A stretch of 64,000 nucleotides of DNA from Metallyticus violacea (GCA_030762175.1 CM060831.1:95747501-95811500), one strand, 5' to 3'. Positions 1 to 11,778 are shown, counted from the first letter of the stretch. Translations and numbers: made by a program. Notes: generated from the sequence alone by a model not told the origin.

Positions 1-2
1 AC

Positions 3-293
3 TGGAGAAACATCCGTTACAAACAAATAGATAAATCAGCTGTAGCAGCACATTTTTGGAATGAAAACCATGAAATAGAAAAAGGTATCAAGTTATTAAA
101 AATTGTTCAACAACCAAAAGAACTAAATATATGGGAAAGGATTTATATAAAAAAACATGAGCATATCTTTATGAATTTTGATATCCCAGAAGCAGATAAC
201 ACTTTATTTAAGTTTATCACAAGACCACCAGAGTCCACACGCATTCCTACCTACCTAACTTCTGTGAATGATCCATCAGTCGTGAACAGCTGA
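3..293 (+). mobile_element. Penelope-like element, C-terminal GIY-YIG endonuclease end (5' cut by window)
   Basis: An open frame from base 3 to TGA at 291-293 reads WRNIRYKQIDKSAVAAHFWN and ends SVNDPSVVNS. The block RNIR-KQIDKSA-AAHFWN-NHEI, then ERIYI, then MNFDIP is the C-terminal part of the Penelope GIY-YIG endonuclease and matches the more complete copy at 27.7-28.4 kb. The catalytic GIY and YIG strands lie outside the window. The stop codon overlaps the hammerhead-like motif that starts at 290. A SINE-B is inserted directly downstream. Confidence 0.85.
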
Positions 294-317
294 TGATGTG
301 GATAAAAGGTCCACGAA
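290..317 (+). ncRNA. Candidate hammerhead-like ribozyme at PLE 3' end, split by a SINE
   Basis: CTGATGA (290-296), one T, then a stem GTGGA/TCCAC and GAA (315-317). The expected continuation (A-ATATGTC) appears at about 637-645, on the far side of the inserted SINE-B. The pieces match the hammerhead core order (CUGANGA, stem II, GAAA, short stem III, UH cleavage site). The single T between CTGANGA and the stem recurs in other copies here and departs from the classic core, so activity is inferred, not shown. Confidence 0.45.
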
Positions 318-640
318 TTTTTTTTTTTTTTTTTTTTTTTTGGGAGTAGTGTTTAACGCCCGTTTTTACTACTGAGGCACCACAGGCGATGGGCACTGAT
401 GATACCTGAGATGAAATTATCAATTGGGAAAGGAATTTTTTTTTAAGGAAGGAAGCGTTCCAGGCCTAAGTTTAGGTACCTCCCCGGCATTTGCCAGTTA
501 TGAAGACTGAGGAAAACCTGGAAAAAACCCCAGTCAGGGAGGACGGTCCTGGCGGGATTCGAACTGCAGACCTCCCGCTCACGAGTCCGTGCCTTAACGA
601 CCTTGGCCAACCATGGCGGTACAAAAAAAAAAAAAAAAAT
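318..640 (-). repeat. SINE-B copy (tRNA-derived)
   Basis: The element reads on the minus strand from about 620. It has a tRNA-like head (GTTGGCCAAGGTCGTTAAGG as box A region, GTTCGAATCC as box B), a unique body with CCGGGGAGGTACC and AAGGAAGG, and a tail containing GGGCGTTAAACACTAC followed by an A-run (a T-run at 318-340 on the plus strand). Head and tail are shared by at least six other copies in the window. It is inserted inside the PLE 3' end. Confidence 0.85.
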
Positions 641-1680
641 ATGTCCTGAGTAAATTCTCATTTTTGTGAAACCATAAAGAGTGTCCTAATATTCCAACTC
701 AGAAGAGATTATTAGTGCACGTTTCACTGTGTCGATTCCAAATTTGAATTAATATTGAAACGGTATTAATGTTTTCTTCCAATCGCACACAAACTAGAGT
801 GTAGGTCCACCTTCCAATGAAATTGATTGTCTCCCCTCTTTAAACATTTTAAACCATTTCTGATTGTGCTATAAGAAAGAAAAAACTCTCCAAAGGCCTC
901 CTGAAACATAGGTCTCAGCTGAATATTTTTCAAACAAAAGCTGAATTTCAGAGCAGCATATAGCTTGTTTCATATCACCTCCATTTATCTGTAGGCAGAA
1001 GTGAAAATGTCTCAGTTTTCATTCCTCTTATAGGTAAGAACAGGAAGTGACAACATTAAAACTTATATTTATTACATTATGCATTAAACTAACAAAATAT
1101 TGTAAAGTTTAATTTTATCGCGAGAAATTCTGCCTGTAAGAATTTATAATCATTCTTTATTGAACAGCCATCATAAAAGCCAGATAGGAGTTAAATTGGA
1201 GCATTTAGAACATTTAGCTAATTTTGTATGAAGTGACAGGGATTGTCACAGCCAACGGAAACAGCTTCAATAATATACGGGAAAACAGATAAAAACATGA
1301 AAGAAAAATAGTTGGATAGCAATCTGACCATAATTATTCTCATTCTAATTCATAGAACAACACAGAATAAAGTTAGGTAACCCCTAGCTAACACTTATTA
1401 TCCTATACTAACCTCTATCTTCGGTTTGTCAGTAATCTACTACTGGAATTACAGAAGATGGAAGTTCAGCCTGTAATTCAGACAGCTCTTTCATAACTCT
1501 AGAGAATTATCTTTTCAATATCCTTTTGTTATTTTCCTCATTATTTCTCTATTTTAAGCTCCTTCTCTGTTTCTAAATGATAATTCTTTTTGAATTCATT
1601 AATTACGTGTAACCATGTGCATTTAATCTTTATATTGAATAAATGTTCTACCATGACCTTCATTTGTGACCTATCTTTAG
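640..1680. other. Non-coding, AT-rich; no recognised feature
   Basis: No open frame, repeat or RNA gene that I can support. It lies downstream of the recognised cubilin exons on the minus strand. It could be cubilin intron or flank. Confidence 0.4.
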
Positions 1681-1686
1681 ATATTT

Positions 1687-2159
1687 TTGCATATTATTGA
1701 TTCGGTTGAACTACACACTCTTAAAGCTTCACTAACATGCAAACATGCAGCTATTAACAGTTTAACACAACGGCTAGTTAATCTACAAATTAGCAAAGAA
1801 GAATATTTTAATGAATACAAACAAATAAAAGAAACAGCAGTTAAAAGTGGTTTTAAAAAAGAACTAGTACACAAAAGGTGCAGAAATTCAAGAGACAAAG
1901 ACATATCAAAGACACCACAACACTTTCAGCAAGAAAAGATAAGCTAATTTTCAAAAAGTTCACATATCATCCATGGGCTACAAAAAAATTGCAGATTATT
2001 CTTAAAGATTTTAATATCAAGTTGGCACCGATTAATAGATTTAATGTTAAAAACTTACTGATAGATAATGTTAATGACAGTATTCCACAAGAGGAAAAAG
2101 TACGTGTTTATAAAATAAATTGTGCAGAATGTGAAAAAATCTACATTGGAAAATTTTAA
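1687..2159 (+). mobile_element. Penelope-like element fragment: linker and start of GIY-YIG domain, broken
   Basis: Two overlapping frames joined by a frameshift near 1,900 read AAINSLTQRLVNLQISKEEY, then FKKFTYHPWATKKLQ, LAPINRFNVKNLL, VRVYKINCAECEKIYIGKF and a stop at 2157-2159. The order SLAHRLVNIPL-like, KSFTYHP, LAPKN-FNIKNLL, GIYEI-CA-CDKKYIGKT is the same as in the copy at 27.7-28.2 kb. The catalytic GIY is replaced by RVYKI, and the domain stops just after YIG, so it is dead. Confidence 0.8.
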
Positions 2160-2912
2160 AATTAAAGAATTTTGAATCTTTCTTTCCCCGCCCCCCCCCA
2201 CTCCCCCGTGAACTCAATCTCCGTTGTTCTATTCCTGTACATTCACATAATACATGCTTAACATTCTCTTCATTTCCACAAATTGAAATCTGTCCCTACT
2301 ATAGATTCCTTCTCAATCCCTTTGATTTTCATATCCCTATTCCAACCATGCATTCCCCTTCTCTTTCTCTTATATTACAATTATGTACATATCATTCTCT
2401 ATTAGGGATAATTTTAATGTTCATGTAAAATTTAAGTGAACTTTTCTCTTTCCCTAAATAATACATAATCTCTATCCATATCTTCTAATTATCTATCCCC
2501 TTAGCATCTGCCAACACCCTCTTTGTAAATTATTTCTCTACCCAAATATCACCCATTCCATTATCTGTAGTTGCCTTTTATTCTTATTTATCTAAAATTT
2601 ATCATTCTTACTGTTCTCCTGATAGATCAAACAATCTTTTAGTATACATCTCTCTCAAGTTGTTGATTCCTGTACCAATACCTTAGTGCCTCTCCATAAT
2701 CATCCCAATCACACAAGATTTACCAACAGCACTAATATTAACACAATATTGTGGTAATTTTAATACCATTTTACATCACGTGGCCACATTATTATTTTAT
2801 TTTCTAACCCTTTCTCTACACACCAAACTTCTTCATGCCCATCTTGATTCAACGAAAGCAGCATAATTTCTCTCTTGCCATCTTACCCATATAACTGGTG
2901 CAATAAGCAAAC
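2160..2912. other. Pyrimidine-rich non-coding stretch
   Basis: A C/T-rich plus strand with no open frame or repeat that I recognise, between two PLE insertions. The C-run near 2190 is simple sequence. Confidence 0.35.
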
Positions 2913-3839
2913 ATTTCCTTACTACATTCTATTAGAAGTTATTAAAAATGTTCACACTAGCTCCACTTACTTATATAGCATTAGGACATGTTTTGGCAGC
3001 ACTCCCATCATTGATTGTTAACCAATGACTTGATGTGGTGACTGGATCCATAGGTGCTTCTGTGGCAATCTCTAATGTTTCATATAGGAACTTGCTAATT
3101 TTATCCATGGATGATGGAACATCAAAAGTCATTAAGTTTTTTCTATTTTTCAGGATGAAAATTGTTTTCAAAGTAGATAGCTCTATTGGGTTGTGAAGCT
3201 CTTTCAGCAGCTTAGCCTTGGGTCCAAGAGTGAGCTTTTATGACTGATTTATCAATTTGTTTAAAATAAATATTCCTAAAGTCTTACTTTCTCAGAGTTT
3301 CTAAATTTCTCTTCATGTTTCCAATGTATTTTTACAATCTACACATTTAATTTTGTAATTCCTGATTGGTATGGTGTCTTTTACTGTGGCACCTAGTAAA
3401 TTTTTATATTATATTTGTTCAGTTAGGTGGATAAGGTGAAACTTTTGAGTATGTATCTTTTCCTTGATGTTCTTCAGGGTGGAAATCTCTCTTATAGATA
3501 TATATCTTTTAAATTTATTGATAATTTTTACTGTTGTGTCTATGTTGACACCATTAATTATTGCTGATTTAATTATCTTACCTGTTTTGTACTCTGTTTC
3601 TGTGAGTAGAATGTTAATTTTTTTGTGTGCCAAGTTGTAGAGTGCTGCATATTTGTATGGGAGGGGTTATGACTGTTATTTTTATCTCATTTTCTGTGCT
3701 GTCTCTTTTGTATTGATTCCAAAGTGCAGTCTGTCTGCATTTCTTATAATTTTTAAATCTAGAAATGGGAGCCATCCATTTTTCTCTTCTCCCATGGTAC
3801 AATGTATAGATTTACCAACTCTTTATCGACATGACATGC

Positions 3840-5415
3840 ACAAACAGAAGAAAATGTAATTAACCTCTTAGACACCACCTTTTCCAATGGAGAAATTACA
3901 TTTCTAAAAAAGGGCCCCAAAACCTGTGTGAACTGAAAAAATGTAGAGGAGTACATCTTGATATAGTTACCCACCACCTAAATGAAGGAGAAAAAAATTC
4001 AGTCAAAATAATATGTAGCAAAACTTCAGATAACCTAGAAAATTGAAAGAAATACAGAAGTACATTAAATCAGCTATAAAATAAACCAGTGATGTATACA
4101 AAGGCAGACAAAGAAAATAAATAGCCATTGTGGACAAAATCAATTGCATAAACAAAGTAGAAATTTTGTTAAGGAGGAGTGGAGGACAATAATCCAATCA
4201 AACAGAATCCTCTCAACAGTTGAAAATTTAACCAAAGCACTGAAAGAAGTCTTACTAAAACTTACTAACATATGCATTCAGCAAAATTTATTCACTTTTA
4301 ACCAAAAATTTTATCAAAAAGTTTCTGGTCTAGCAATGGGAAATCTGCTGTCTCTGTTTCTAGCATATTTATTCATGAGCTCCTTGAAAATACACATTCC
4401 AAAGCCTTCCCATACATTTTCAAGACATGGTATAGATATATGAACTGCATATTGGCAATAATACTGAAGAAATACTCAATAAATGCTCTGAAACTCCCAA
4501 ATTCATAACATAAATCTATACAGTTTACCATGAAAGAGGAGAAAAATGGGTGGCTCCCATTCCTGGATTTAAAAATTATAAGAAATGCAGACATACTGAA
4601 CTTTGGAATCCATAGAAAAGAGACACACACACAGAAAATAGCACAAAAAAAATAACAGCCATAACCCCATATCACACAAATGTGCAGTGTTCTACAGTTT
4701 GGCACTCAGAATAATTAACATCTCACTTACAAAACATAGTACAAAGCATAATGCCAATATATAGTTAAATCAGCAATAATTTATCATTTTAACAAAGATA
4801 CACTAACAAAAATTAGCAATAAACCTATAAGAGAGGTTTCCACACAGAAGAACATCATGGAAAGATACAAATTCAAAAGTTTCACATGTCATCCACCTTA
4901 CCACAATAACAAATTCAATAGGATATTGAAATAACATAGCTTATGTAAGAACAAATATAATATCAAAAATTTACTAGGTTCTACAGTAAAAGACACCATA
5001 CCAATAAAACAGAAATCATGAATTTATGAAATTAAATGTGTATATTGTAAAAATACATTGGGAACAGAAATTAAAAAATTCATAGAAGTAAGACTTTAGG
5101 AATATTCGTTTTAAATAAATTGATAAATGAGCAGGCAGCTTACTTTTGGATCCAAAATCATGAATGTAAACCAGAGGCTAAGCTGCTGAAAGACTTCACA
5201 ACCCATTAGAGCTATCTACATTGAAAAAAAAAATTCCATCCTGAAAAGCATAAAAAATTCATTGAATTTTGATGTTACATCCACAGATGAACTCAGTAAG
5301 TTCCTATTTGAACCATCAGAGATAGCCACAGAAGCACCTTGGGATCCAGTCACCAAATCAAGTAATCAGTCAGCAGCTGATGATGGAAGTGATTGTCCCC
5401 TGAAACATGTATTAA
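3840..5415 (+). pseudogene. Penelope RT-GIY-YIG polyprotein relic (plus copy of the 2.9-5.5 kb pair)
   Basis: The order is LLDTTFSNGEITFLKKGPK near 3860 (N-terminal PLE block), then KLTNICIQQNLFTFNQKFYQ and SGLAMGNLLSLFLAYLF (4255-4380, RT motif), PFLDLKIIRNAD, SFTCHPPYHNN, the GIY-YIG region (IYEIKCVYCKNTLG) and FDVTSTDELSKFLFEPSE. The YVDD active site is replaced (RYMNCILAI) and there are many stops. Compared with the copy at 25.5-28.5 kb, the RT thumb and palm are partly deleted. Confidence 0.75.
5377..5412 (+). ncRNA. Candidate hammerhead-like ribozyme at PLE 3' end
   Basis: CTGATGA at 5377-5383, then TGGAAGTGATTGTCCCCT and GAAAC at 5402-5406 followed by ATGTATT. The core order matches the other PLE ends, but the stem is weaker here (partial GG/CC pairing). 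Activity is inferred only. Confidence 0.35.
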
Positions 5416-5519
5416 TATTGTATAAGTAAGTGGAGTTAGTGTAAACATGAATTCCATTATCTATAGCTTCCTAAGTCAATTTAAATAATTTCCTTACTAA
5501 CTCATGGTTAACTTTTCTT

Positions 5520-5705
5520 TTGTAGTAGTAACTTCTTTAGTTTCTTCCAATTATTTGTATTATTGATTTTTATACCAAGTAGATGAAATCAATAATGATT
5601 TGAATTTTTCTACCTGCTATAAACCACCAATCCTATTTTCTTAATTTAGAACCTGTCTTATGCATCATCACTTTTGTTTTCTCCTGATTTACAATGTCAG
5701 AGACT
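5520..5705 (-). pseudogene. LINE reverse transcriptase fragment (C-terminal RT block)
   Basis: The minus strand reads IVNQEKTKVMMHKTGSKLRK, stop, DWWFIAGRKIQIIIDFIYL and, after a frameshift, LGIKINNTNNWKK. The order N-EKTKVM, W-I-G-KI, F-YLG-K is the conserved end of non-LTR RT. It is a short fragment without ends. Confidence 0.6.
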
Positions 5706-5914
5706 GCCAAACTTTAGGAGTATTTCAGAAGAAATTGTTTAATAGAAATATTTGATTACCCTAGATTCAGATTCCTTTTGCTGCAATACATGCTTTTATT
5801 TGTTTTATCCTGCTCATTCTGTTATTTTTGTTACAATCATAAATGTTTCTATCTCTTTCATAGTATTGTTACAGTTTTTAATTATATGTTTTGCTCTTAT
5901 ATTTATTTCCACTT

Positions 5915-6192
5915 TCAGGAATACTGGCAGAAAGAATCCAAAAATGGAGTGAAAATATCAACAACTATTTCAGTATCTGTTTGGTTTCTGTAGGGGTAGA
6001 ATGACACTAGATAATATTCTGATAATAAAGGCAATAATGGATAAATATCTAGAAGGCAATATGGAAGAATTTTTGGTCCTTGTGGATTTAGAAAAAGCAA
6101 ATGACAAAACTGTTACGGAATTGTTATGGTATAAATTATTAATACAAGTTCTAAGTAAAGATTTAGTTGAATTTTCAGTGCTAAAACATTAA
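5915..6192 (+). pseudogene. LINE reverse transcriptase fragment (N-terminal RT block)
   Basis: Starts ERIQKWSEN, then after a break TLDNILIIKAIMDKYLEGNM, EEFLVLVDLEKANDK, LLWYKLL. The pattern ST-DNI-ILK, then F-VDLEKAFDK is the non-LTR RT block A. The catalytic-region F is changed to N (KANDK). It lies in opposite orientation to the fragment at 5520-5705, so the two are not one intact element. Confidence 0.6.
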
Positions 6193-6435
6193 AGTTGTAA
6201 GAATCAGCTATATTACTGAAAATAAAAACTTGATTCTTTTCATATATAAAGTGAACTTAGTTTGCTTGATCAAATTTGCATATCTAAACTCCAAAAGTTT
6301 CGGATACTGCTTTTACAATAAGGATTATGTCAACTACATTTGTCACTTTTCTTCCTATCTTTAACCATTTTCAAATAGTATTAATACATATTCTTGGCAT
6401 TTAATGTTCTTCCTAATTATATTGTATATTTTGCC

Positions 6436-8480
6436 TTAACCCTTTAAAGTCAATATTATTTTTATTTTTCAAATAGATTGTATGTTTTATCAGCAATTCT
6501 AATAACTCTGTAGAACATAAACACAAAATACTAAGTCACTACAACTAATTACTTCGTCAGCAGGGGCCATGTCCATATCATCACGCTAGGCATATCTGTA
6601 AGCATTTTACATTAGCAATGTGTAACTAATAAAGCTAAAGTTACAAGTTGCTTCAGTAGTACAATAAATTGCTAATTTTAAAGTGAATTAGCAATATTAC
6701 ACACATGAAAACACAGATATAATCCTACAGAAACAAAGTATTAGGAGTAAATCCAGAAAGTCAAATGCTTTATATGGTGTGGAACTGAACAAAACACGGA
6801 ATGCAGAGTCCAACATTGCATTTATTGCACTCTGTGCGAACAGTACTGGTGCATTCTTTCCCAGTGCAGCATCGTTGATTGCAGGGTGCCACAAGATGGT
6901 TCATTTCATCAAAATAAATATTATCACTATACTGTTGTACTGAATTCTGTATCTTGACATGATGGGATGCCCTCTTCCTAACGGTGCATTTCTGTACTTC
7001 TTCAAGTATGCCTGCACAATATACTGGCAAAAGTCAAGATACAAGATACTGTTCCCAGACTTCCTTAGAAGTAACCAGGAATTGTGAACTGATATGTGTA
7101 GCAATCATGTGAACAGAGACAGCCACCATTTCTTTCCAGAATCCCTATTCTGTAGTACAATACATTTTGTTCTATTCTATCAGTTCTGCCCATTCCTGCA
7201 TCGTAAGCCTGAAATACAACTAGCCAACTAACTGGTACTTTTTGTTTTCTGCTTGAGAATATCTGTATACTGAAGATGTTGGCTCAAATCCATGACATGT
7301 GGAGGCTATGGTAACCATAGATTTGACCAACTTATGCCATCAGAGCTCTTTGCCATGTTGTAGGTACCTGTGTCTGTTTCATTTCTTTTGAAGAGATGAT
7401 AGGACAATTTTTTAGAATTCTATTATTTCTAATTGTCCCTGTAGCACCATATCCACAAGCTTTCAGATGAGCCAACAGTTCCATTCCAGTAAAATAATTG
7501 TCAAAATATATGCTGAAGGGCAGGTGAACCATATTGTTAGGGAGCCCCTTGAGTATCTGCACCATGGGAGCAGCACATTTTTTAAAGAATTCCCCATATT
7601 CTGCTTTGCCATGAGGATTTTTACCTTGAAAAACTTCAAAATTTATCAAATAGTCCAAGAGAGTGTTCAGACACCAGACTTTATAGCCGAGATGATTAGG
7701 TTTCCTTAGATAAATTGCTTGCAGCTTTGTCTTCCAAAATATCCCATCATACACTCATCAAAATCAATGTTTTGCTCTGGTCTGAAATGCATTATGAATC
7801 TTTTTTTCAACATGATCATAAGTGAGTTCATAAGGTTGAATTTGTATGCACAATGAATGAACTGACAGATTTCCAGAAAGCGATCTTCTCTAATGACACT
7901 TACACAAGTATATTTCAAAGATCTTCTGAGGCTTCCCAGTATGACTTTTACTAGGGGCATTTTTGTAGCCAGATGAAATCAGTATAGAGAGAAACATCTT
8001 TAATTCCTCTGTTGATATTTTAATATCATCACAATTGTTGAACATTGCAAATTTTCTGGATTCTTCTATCATAAATTGATTATTTCATCATCAAACATGA
8101 GTTCAAAGCACTGGAGGGGAGTTTATTGAAAAACAATAAGTAATTGGTTTCTGGGAATATTACAACTGAATCTCGATTATCATCCTTACTCCATGTGACT
8201 CTTTTCTTCATATTTTTGCTCTTCTTCTGAGGTGTAGGAACTATATTATTTTCTAATGCAGTTTAATCACTTACACCTCCTACACATTCACTGTTGGTGA
8301 GGACAATTTCTTCTTTGCTAGAAAGGCGGTGCTCTGCAAGATTATCAACAGCACCACCACCGTCCCTTCATCCAAATCTTCATTTGATTGGATGTTAGCT
8401 CCTAGAGGCTCTATAAAAATGCTGTAAATATCTCCTATAAGTTCATCAGATTCTATAATGTCCAGGGCTTCCTGTTAGAA
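6436..8480 (-). mobile_element. Decayed piggyBac-family element
   Basis: The minus-strand transposase is broken by many frameshifts. In order: EALDIIESDELIGDIYS acidic N-terminus (near 8470); EELKMFLSILISSGYK; FRPEQNIDFDECMMGYFGR (first acidic motif); LGYKVWCLNT; FSIYFDNYFTGMELLAHLKA (second D in FDN); NLWLP-like; YDAGMGRTDRIEQNV (third D region); and a C-terminal Cys block CNQRCCTGKECT...CNKCNVGLCIPC (cross-brace zinc finger). This matches PGBD/piggyBac transposases of about 550-600 aa. A TTAA followed by CCCTTTAAAG at 6436-6449 is a plausible left end. No matching right end was found. The element is inactive. Confidence 0.85.
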
Positions 8481-8811
8481 ACATGTAGAATAATGTAATA
8501 TTCTGTAAAATGCAGTTACAATCTTATAAATAATGAAAAATTTGTTATCACAACATTAAACATCCCTCTAGAAAAATGTCTAACATATAAATGCGTAAAT
8601 ACACTATTGCATATATTGCATACATAAGCACCTAGAGTGTTCATATGATCACTCTTTGTTTCAGATGGGAATAGGTGCAATATATGAAATAAGCTATATA
8701 TTTCTTTCATAGTACAAAGAATACTAATCATATCAAAGTGTAGAAATGCTGATTGGAACTTGTACAGTAAAGCCAATCATATTTTTGAAATCATAATATG
8801 AATGAGTTGAA

Positions 8812-9395
8812 CTAAACACTCTTATTGCTCCATTTACTTGTGTATAAATGTAGAACCAGTTTCACAAACCCTTGCTCTCATCGTCAGCAAAAGTCGATTG
8901 CTGGATACTTTGTTTGTTATGCTGTGGGAATATGTATTTTGCTCTGGTGGATGTGTGAAGAACTTAAAGTTTGTTTTCATCCCCGGAAGAGTCAAAGTTC
9001 ATTAAATTGTCTTTGTATTTGTATAATTAGATTTTTTCCCAAGTTGCTATTTCTGAAGGTGCTTGTATTGATTCCAATAATTTTGCTTTATTAACGAAAA
9101 CCACAACATAATGAATAAAGCAAAACTATTGAAATCAGTATAAGAACCTACAAAATTAGCAGCTTGGAAAAAAATCTACATATACAAATACAAAGACAGT
9201 TTAATGAACTTCAACACTTCCAGGATGAAAACATAAACTTTAAGTTCATCACACCTCCACCAGAGCAGAATACACTTCCCCACAGCATAAAGAAATATCC
9301 AGCAGTCAACTTTCTAGCTGATGATGCAAACGAGGGTTCTTGAGACTGGTTCTACATTTATTAACAAGTGAGTGAAACTATAACAGTGTTTAGTT
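8812..9395. mobile_element. Short head-to-head Penelope-like pair
   Basis: The minus strand of 8812-9080 and the plus strand of 9095-9395 encode the same PLE C-terminal region (minus: LLESIQAP, YKYKDNLMNFD; plus: LLKSV, YKYKDSLMNFN, FKFITPPPE-like in another frame) and end in similar sequence (AAACACT...TAAATGTAGAACCAG on both outer ends). The halves form a long imperfect palindrome with almost no spacer. The plus half has a degenerate core, CTGATGA (9318-9324) and GAGAC. No clear flanking duplication was seen. Confidence 0.65.
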
Positions 9396-9402
9396 ATAGC
9401 TC

Positions 9403-9457
9403 TGCCTGTGGTGCCTCAGTAGTAAAAATGGGCATTAAACAACATTCAAAAAATTAG
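9403..9457 (+). repeat. SINE-B 3' tail fragment
   Basis: GCCTGTGGTGCCTCAGTAGT followed by AAAAATGGGCATTAAACAAC is the 3' end of SINE-B. The head and body are missing. It abuts the PLE pair and lies just outside the exon at 9471. Confidence 0.6.
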
Positions 9458-9470
9458 CTATAAAACTTAC

Positions 9471-9574
9471 TGATATGATCCTGCAGTATTCTGACAAGTA
9501 GCTCTATTCTGGCAACCAAGATCAGTTCCAGCAAATTTTGCACATTCATTGACATCCACAGTACATAAATCACC
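9471..9574 (-). CDS. Cubilin homologue, exon with second (calcium-binding) EGF module
   Basis: The exon is 104 nt: 34 codons plus two bases, phase 0 in and phase 2 out. The acceptor is TTTTTTTCAG and the donor GTAAGT. It encodes GDLCTVDVNECAKFAGTDLG, then CQNRATCQNTAGSY and a split codon. GDLC closes the first EGF. DVNEC with later N-TAGSY is the calcium-binding EGF signature, and the insertion between cysteines 1 and 2 (AKFAGTDLG) is the longer loop typical of cubilin's second EGF. The remaining cysteines must lie on a further exon below 9.4 kb, which I could not find in this window. Confidence 0.88.
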
Positions 9575-9599
9575 CTGAAAAAAAGAAACAAAACTATAC

Positions 9600-11235
9600 T
9601 ACAATGATATTTATGATGGCACTCTAGTGATGAGCAGTTGGTGACCTAATAAGGGGTACCTAATAAGTTGGTGACCTTGTGGGTTTTAATCCCACCTTGG
9701 TATTGTTAGGGATTCCATATGTCAATTTTTCTGGGACAGTATGGTTTTTCATTAGATTATAGTGTTGTCCAAGAATTATAAAGCACTGTATTTGGGTCTC
9801 AGTTTCAAACAATAATGAAATGATTTGTTCATCACAAGCTGAATTTGTCCTGCATAAAAATGAAACAGTAATAAATGTGAGTGTTTGCCATCTAAGGCAG
9901 ATAGCATTGTATTCAATATCTATTGTTTTCATTTAATTCAGTAACAAATGAGCTCATAGTCAAACACTTAATTTTGAACAGATTTCTCTGGCTCCACCTT
10001 AGGAGGAATGAAGACCATTTTGAAGAAATTGATTAAAAATGGATAAAATCTTTTTGATGAAATGTTACACTACATGCCTGAAGACAAAGCTATTGATTGA
10101 TTAAAAAGAAACAAACTGCAAGTTTGAAGATTATTAGATATAAATGCATTGAGAAGAAGACATGGAGTTTAAGGATAGTTAATGTGATTTTGTCGTACAT
10201 AAAACAGCTCAGTGCTAAATCCACTATTGTTTTCCATTTACAGTAATCACACTCCTTCAATTTTAAACACTACAAACATCACATCTACATAGATGATAAC
10301 CAAATATAACTGTGCTGTTACCTAATACACTCAAAAACACTACTGCTAAGATTATTGCTGAACCAAAATTTCCTTTCTTAAAAAATATATCTACTTAATA
10401 TCAACTATCTAATTTGAGCAATAACAACTAAATGTGTTAAAGCAATCAATCACTTTTTCTAGTAAACATCTTGAATATTCCATACTGTTTTGTAGTGAAA
10501 AATCTATAGATTCTCACCTCTTGCAGAATGAGAAGATAAATCATATAAATAAAAAGGAGTGTTTACTATCCTCTCTCAAAAGATGACCAAAGAAGCTCTT
10601 TCTAATGGAAGTAAATATTTGTACAAATGCTAAGGATGCCATGTTTTGACGAACACAATGTGCTCTAGACAAATTTTGATGCAAGCTTGAGCAATAGGCT
10701 ATAGTGTTTACATAATATGTCTTCAACAATATGCAACACAAAATACAAGCTTGATCAAGTGCCCCCTTTTTAGAGCATTTTTCTTGGTTTAGACTATGGA
10801 AAAAATACCTTCTGCATTATCTTAATCTTTTATAAGAAACTTTACTCAAATAATTTCAATTTTCATACTATATTTTCACATTTTCAAAATGTGACTGTTT
10901 ATGATAATTTAGATACAGACTCTGATAACAGTTTGTTCACTATATCTTCCCATAGGACATCTTTGTATTCTTTGACACATACAGTTTCTGTTATTAGAAA
11001 CTAGAACTTGCTACTGGGTGACATTTTGGGTTTTCAAACATGTATATCATGCATTGCCTTAATTGCATTACATCAGAAAAGCCCTCTTCAACAGCAAAAA
11101 GCATGATACACAAGAGAGAAAAGACAATTCTGCACATTATGATAGAAAATGTGCAGAGAGTATTTTTGGCTTGCTGATAGTGCTAGTGCACATTTCTCCA
11201 AATATATGCTCAAACTGAACTGCTCTCTTTAGGTG
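9600..11235. other. Cubilin intron sequence, no recognised feature
   Basis: Intronic AT-rich sequence between the two EGF exons. I see no supported open frame or repeat apart from the SINE relic that follows. Confidence 0.45.
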
Positions 11236-11239
11236 ATCC

Positions 11240-11545
11240 TGGCCATGGCAGGTATTTTTTTATTTTAATGCCCATTTTCAATACTGAGGCCTACGATAGG
11301 CAGTGAATATTGATGTGATAAGTGAGATGAAATGAAAATTGGGAAACAAATTTTTTGGGAAGAAAGCATTCCAGGCCTATGTATAAGATACCTCTCCAGA
11401 TTTTTCATTAAAGAGAATTGATGAAAACCTAAAAATATGCTTAGTCAGGGAGAAATGCCTTGGTGGAAATCAAACTGCAAACATTCCATTCATAAGTCCA
11501 TGCCTTAGCAATCTTGGCCACTTGTGTCAGTGTGACAGCAGCAGT
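11240..11545 (-). repeat. Old, diverged SINE-B copy
   Basis: The same element order as other SINE-B copies (tail ATTTTAATGCCCATTTTCA, body CATTCCAGGCC and AGTCAGGGAG, head GCCTTAGCAATCTTGGCCA), but with many substitutions. It is therefore an older insertion in the intron between the two EGF exons. Confidence 0.6.
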
Positions 11546-11637
11546 AATGTCAGTGGTGGTAAGTTTAAACTTTCCTCTTTGGAAACATCCTAAACTATGC
11601 AATAATACATGAATCTGGACTTATAAAACAAACTTAC

Positions 11638-11778
11638 CTGCCAATTTTCAGGACACTGGCAGAAGAAACCATTGTACTTGTCAATACAAGTTCCTCCATT
11701 ATGACAAGGGTTGCTACTACATTCATTAGCAGTGAGCAATCTTTGTAAATTGCGTATTTTCCGTTCTGCTGTCACTAG
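11638..11778 (-). CDS. Cubilin homologue, exon with first EGF module
   Basis: The exon is 141 nt, 47 codons, phase 0 at both ends, with acceptor AAAACAG and donor GTAAGT. It starts with the end of the helix ([15 protein letters not shown]) and then an EGF module [14 protein letters not shown]...[10 protein letters not shown]. Five of the six EGF cysteines are in this exon and the last is at the start of the next (GDLC). The order helix, C-SSNPC-NGGTC, FFC-CP, then a VNEC-type second EGF is the order at the start of cubilin's EGF array. The intron to the next exon is only about 2.1 kb and contains an old SINE-B. Confidence 0.88.

Larger units (their letters stand above)
2925..5487. mobile_element. 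Head-to-head Penelope-like pair within one target-site duplication
   Basis: A minus-strand PLE (about 3835 down to 2925) and a plus-strand PLE (about 3840 to 5487) meet at their 5' sides, so both 3' ends point outward. Both outer ends carry AAGTAAGTGGAG(C/T)TAGTGT. The 12-bp sequence atttccttacta occurs at 2913-2924 and again at 5488-5499, bounding the whole pair, so it behaves as one insertion. The left copy shows the GIY-YIG linker and C-terminus (LPF-like block, ILLTETEYKTG, SKFLYETLEIATEAP) with many breaks. Confidence 0.75.

Noticed and set aside
443..661. 72-codon minus ORF, with relatives at 43169-43393 and 52261-52473
   Set aside because: Translations of SINE-B, including the tRNA-like head.
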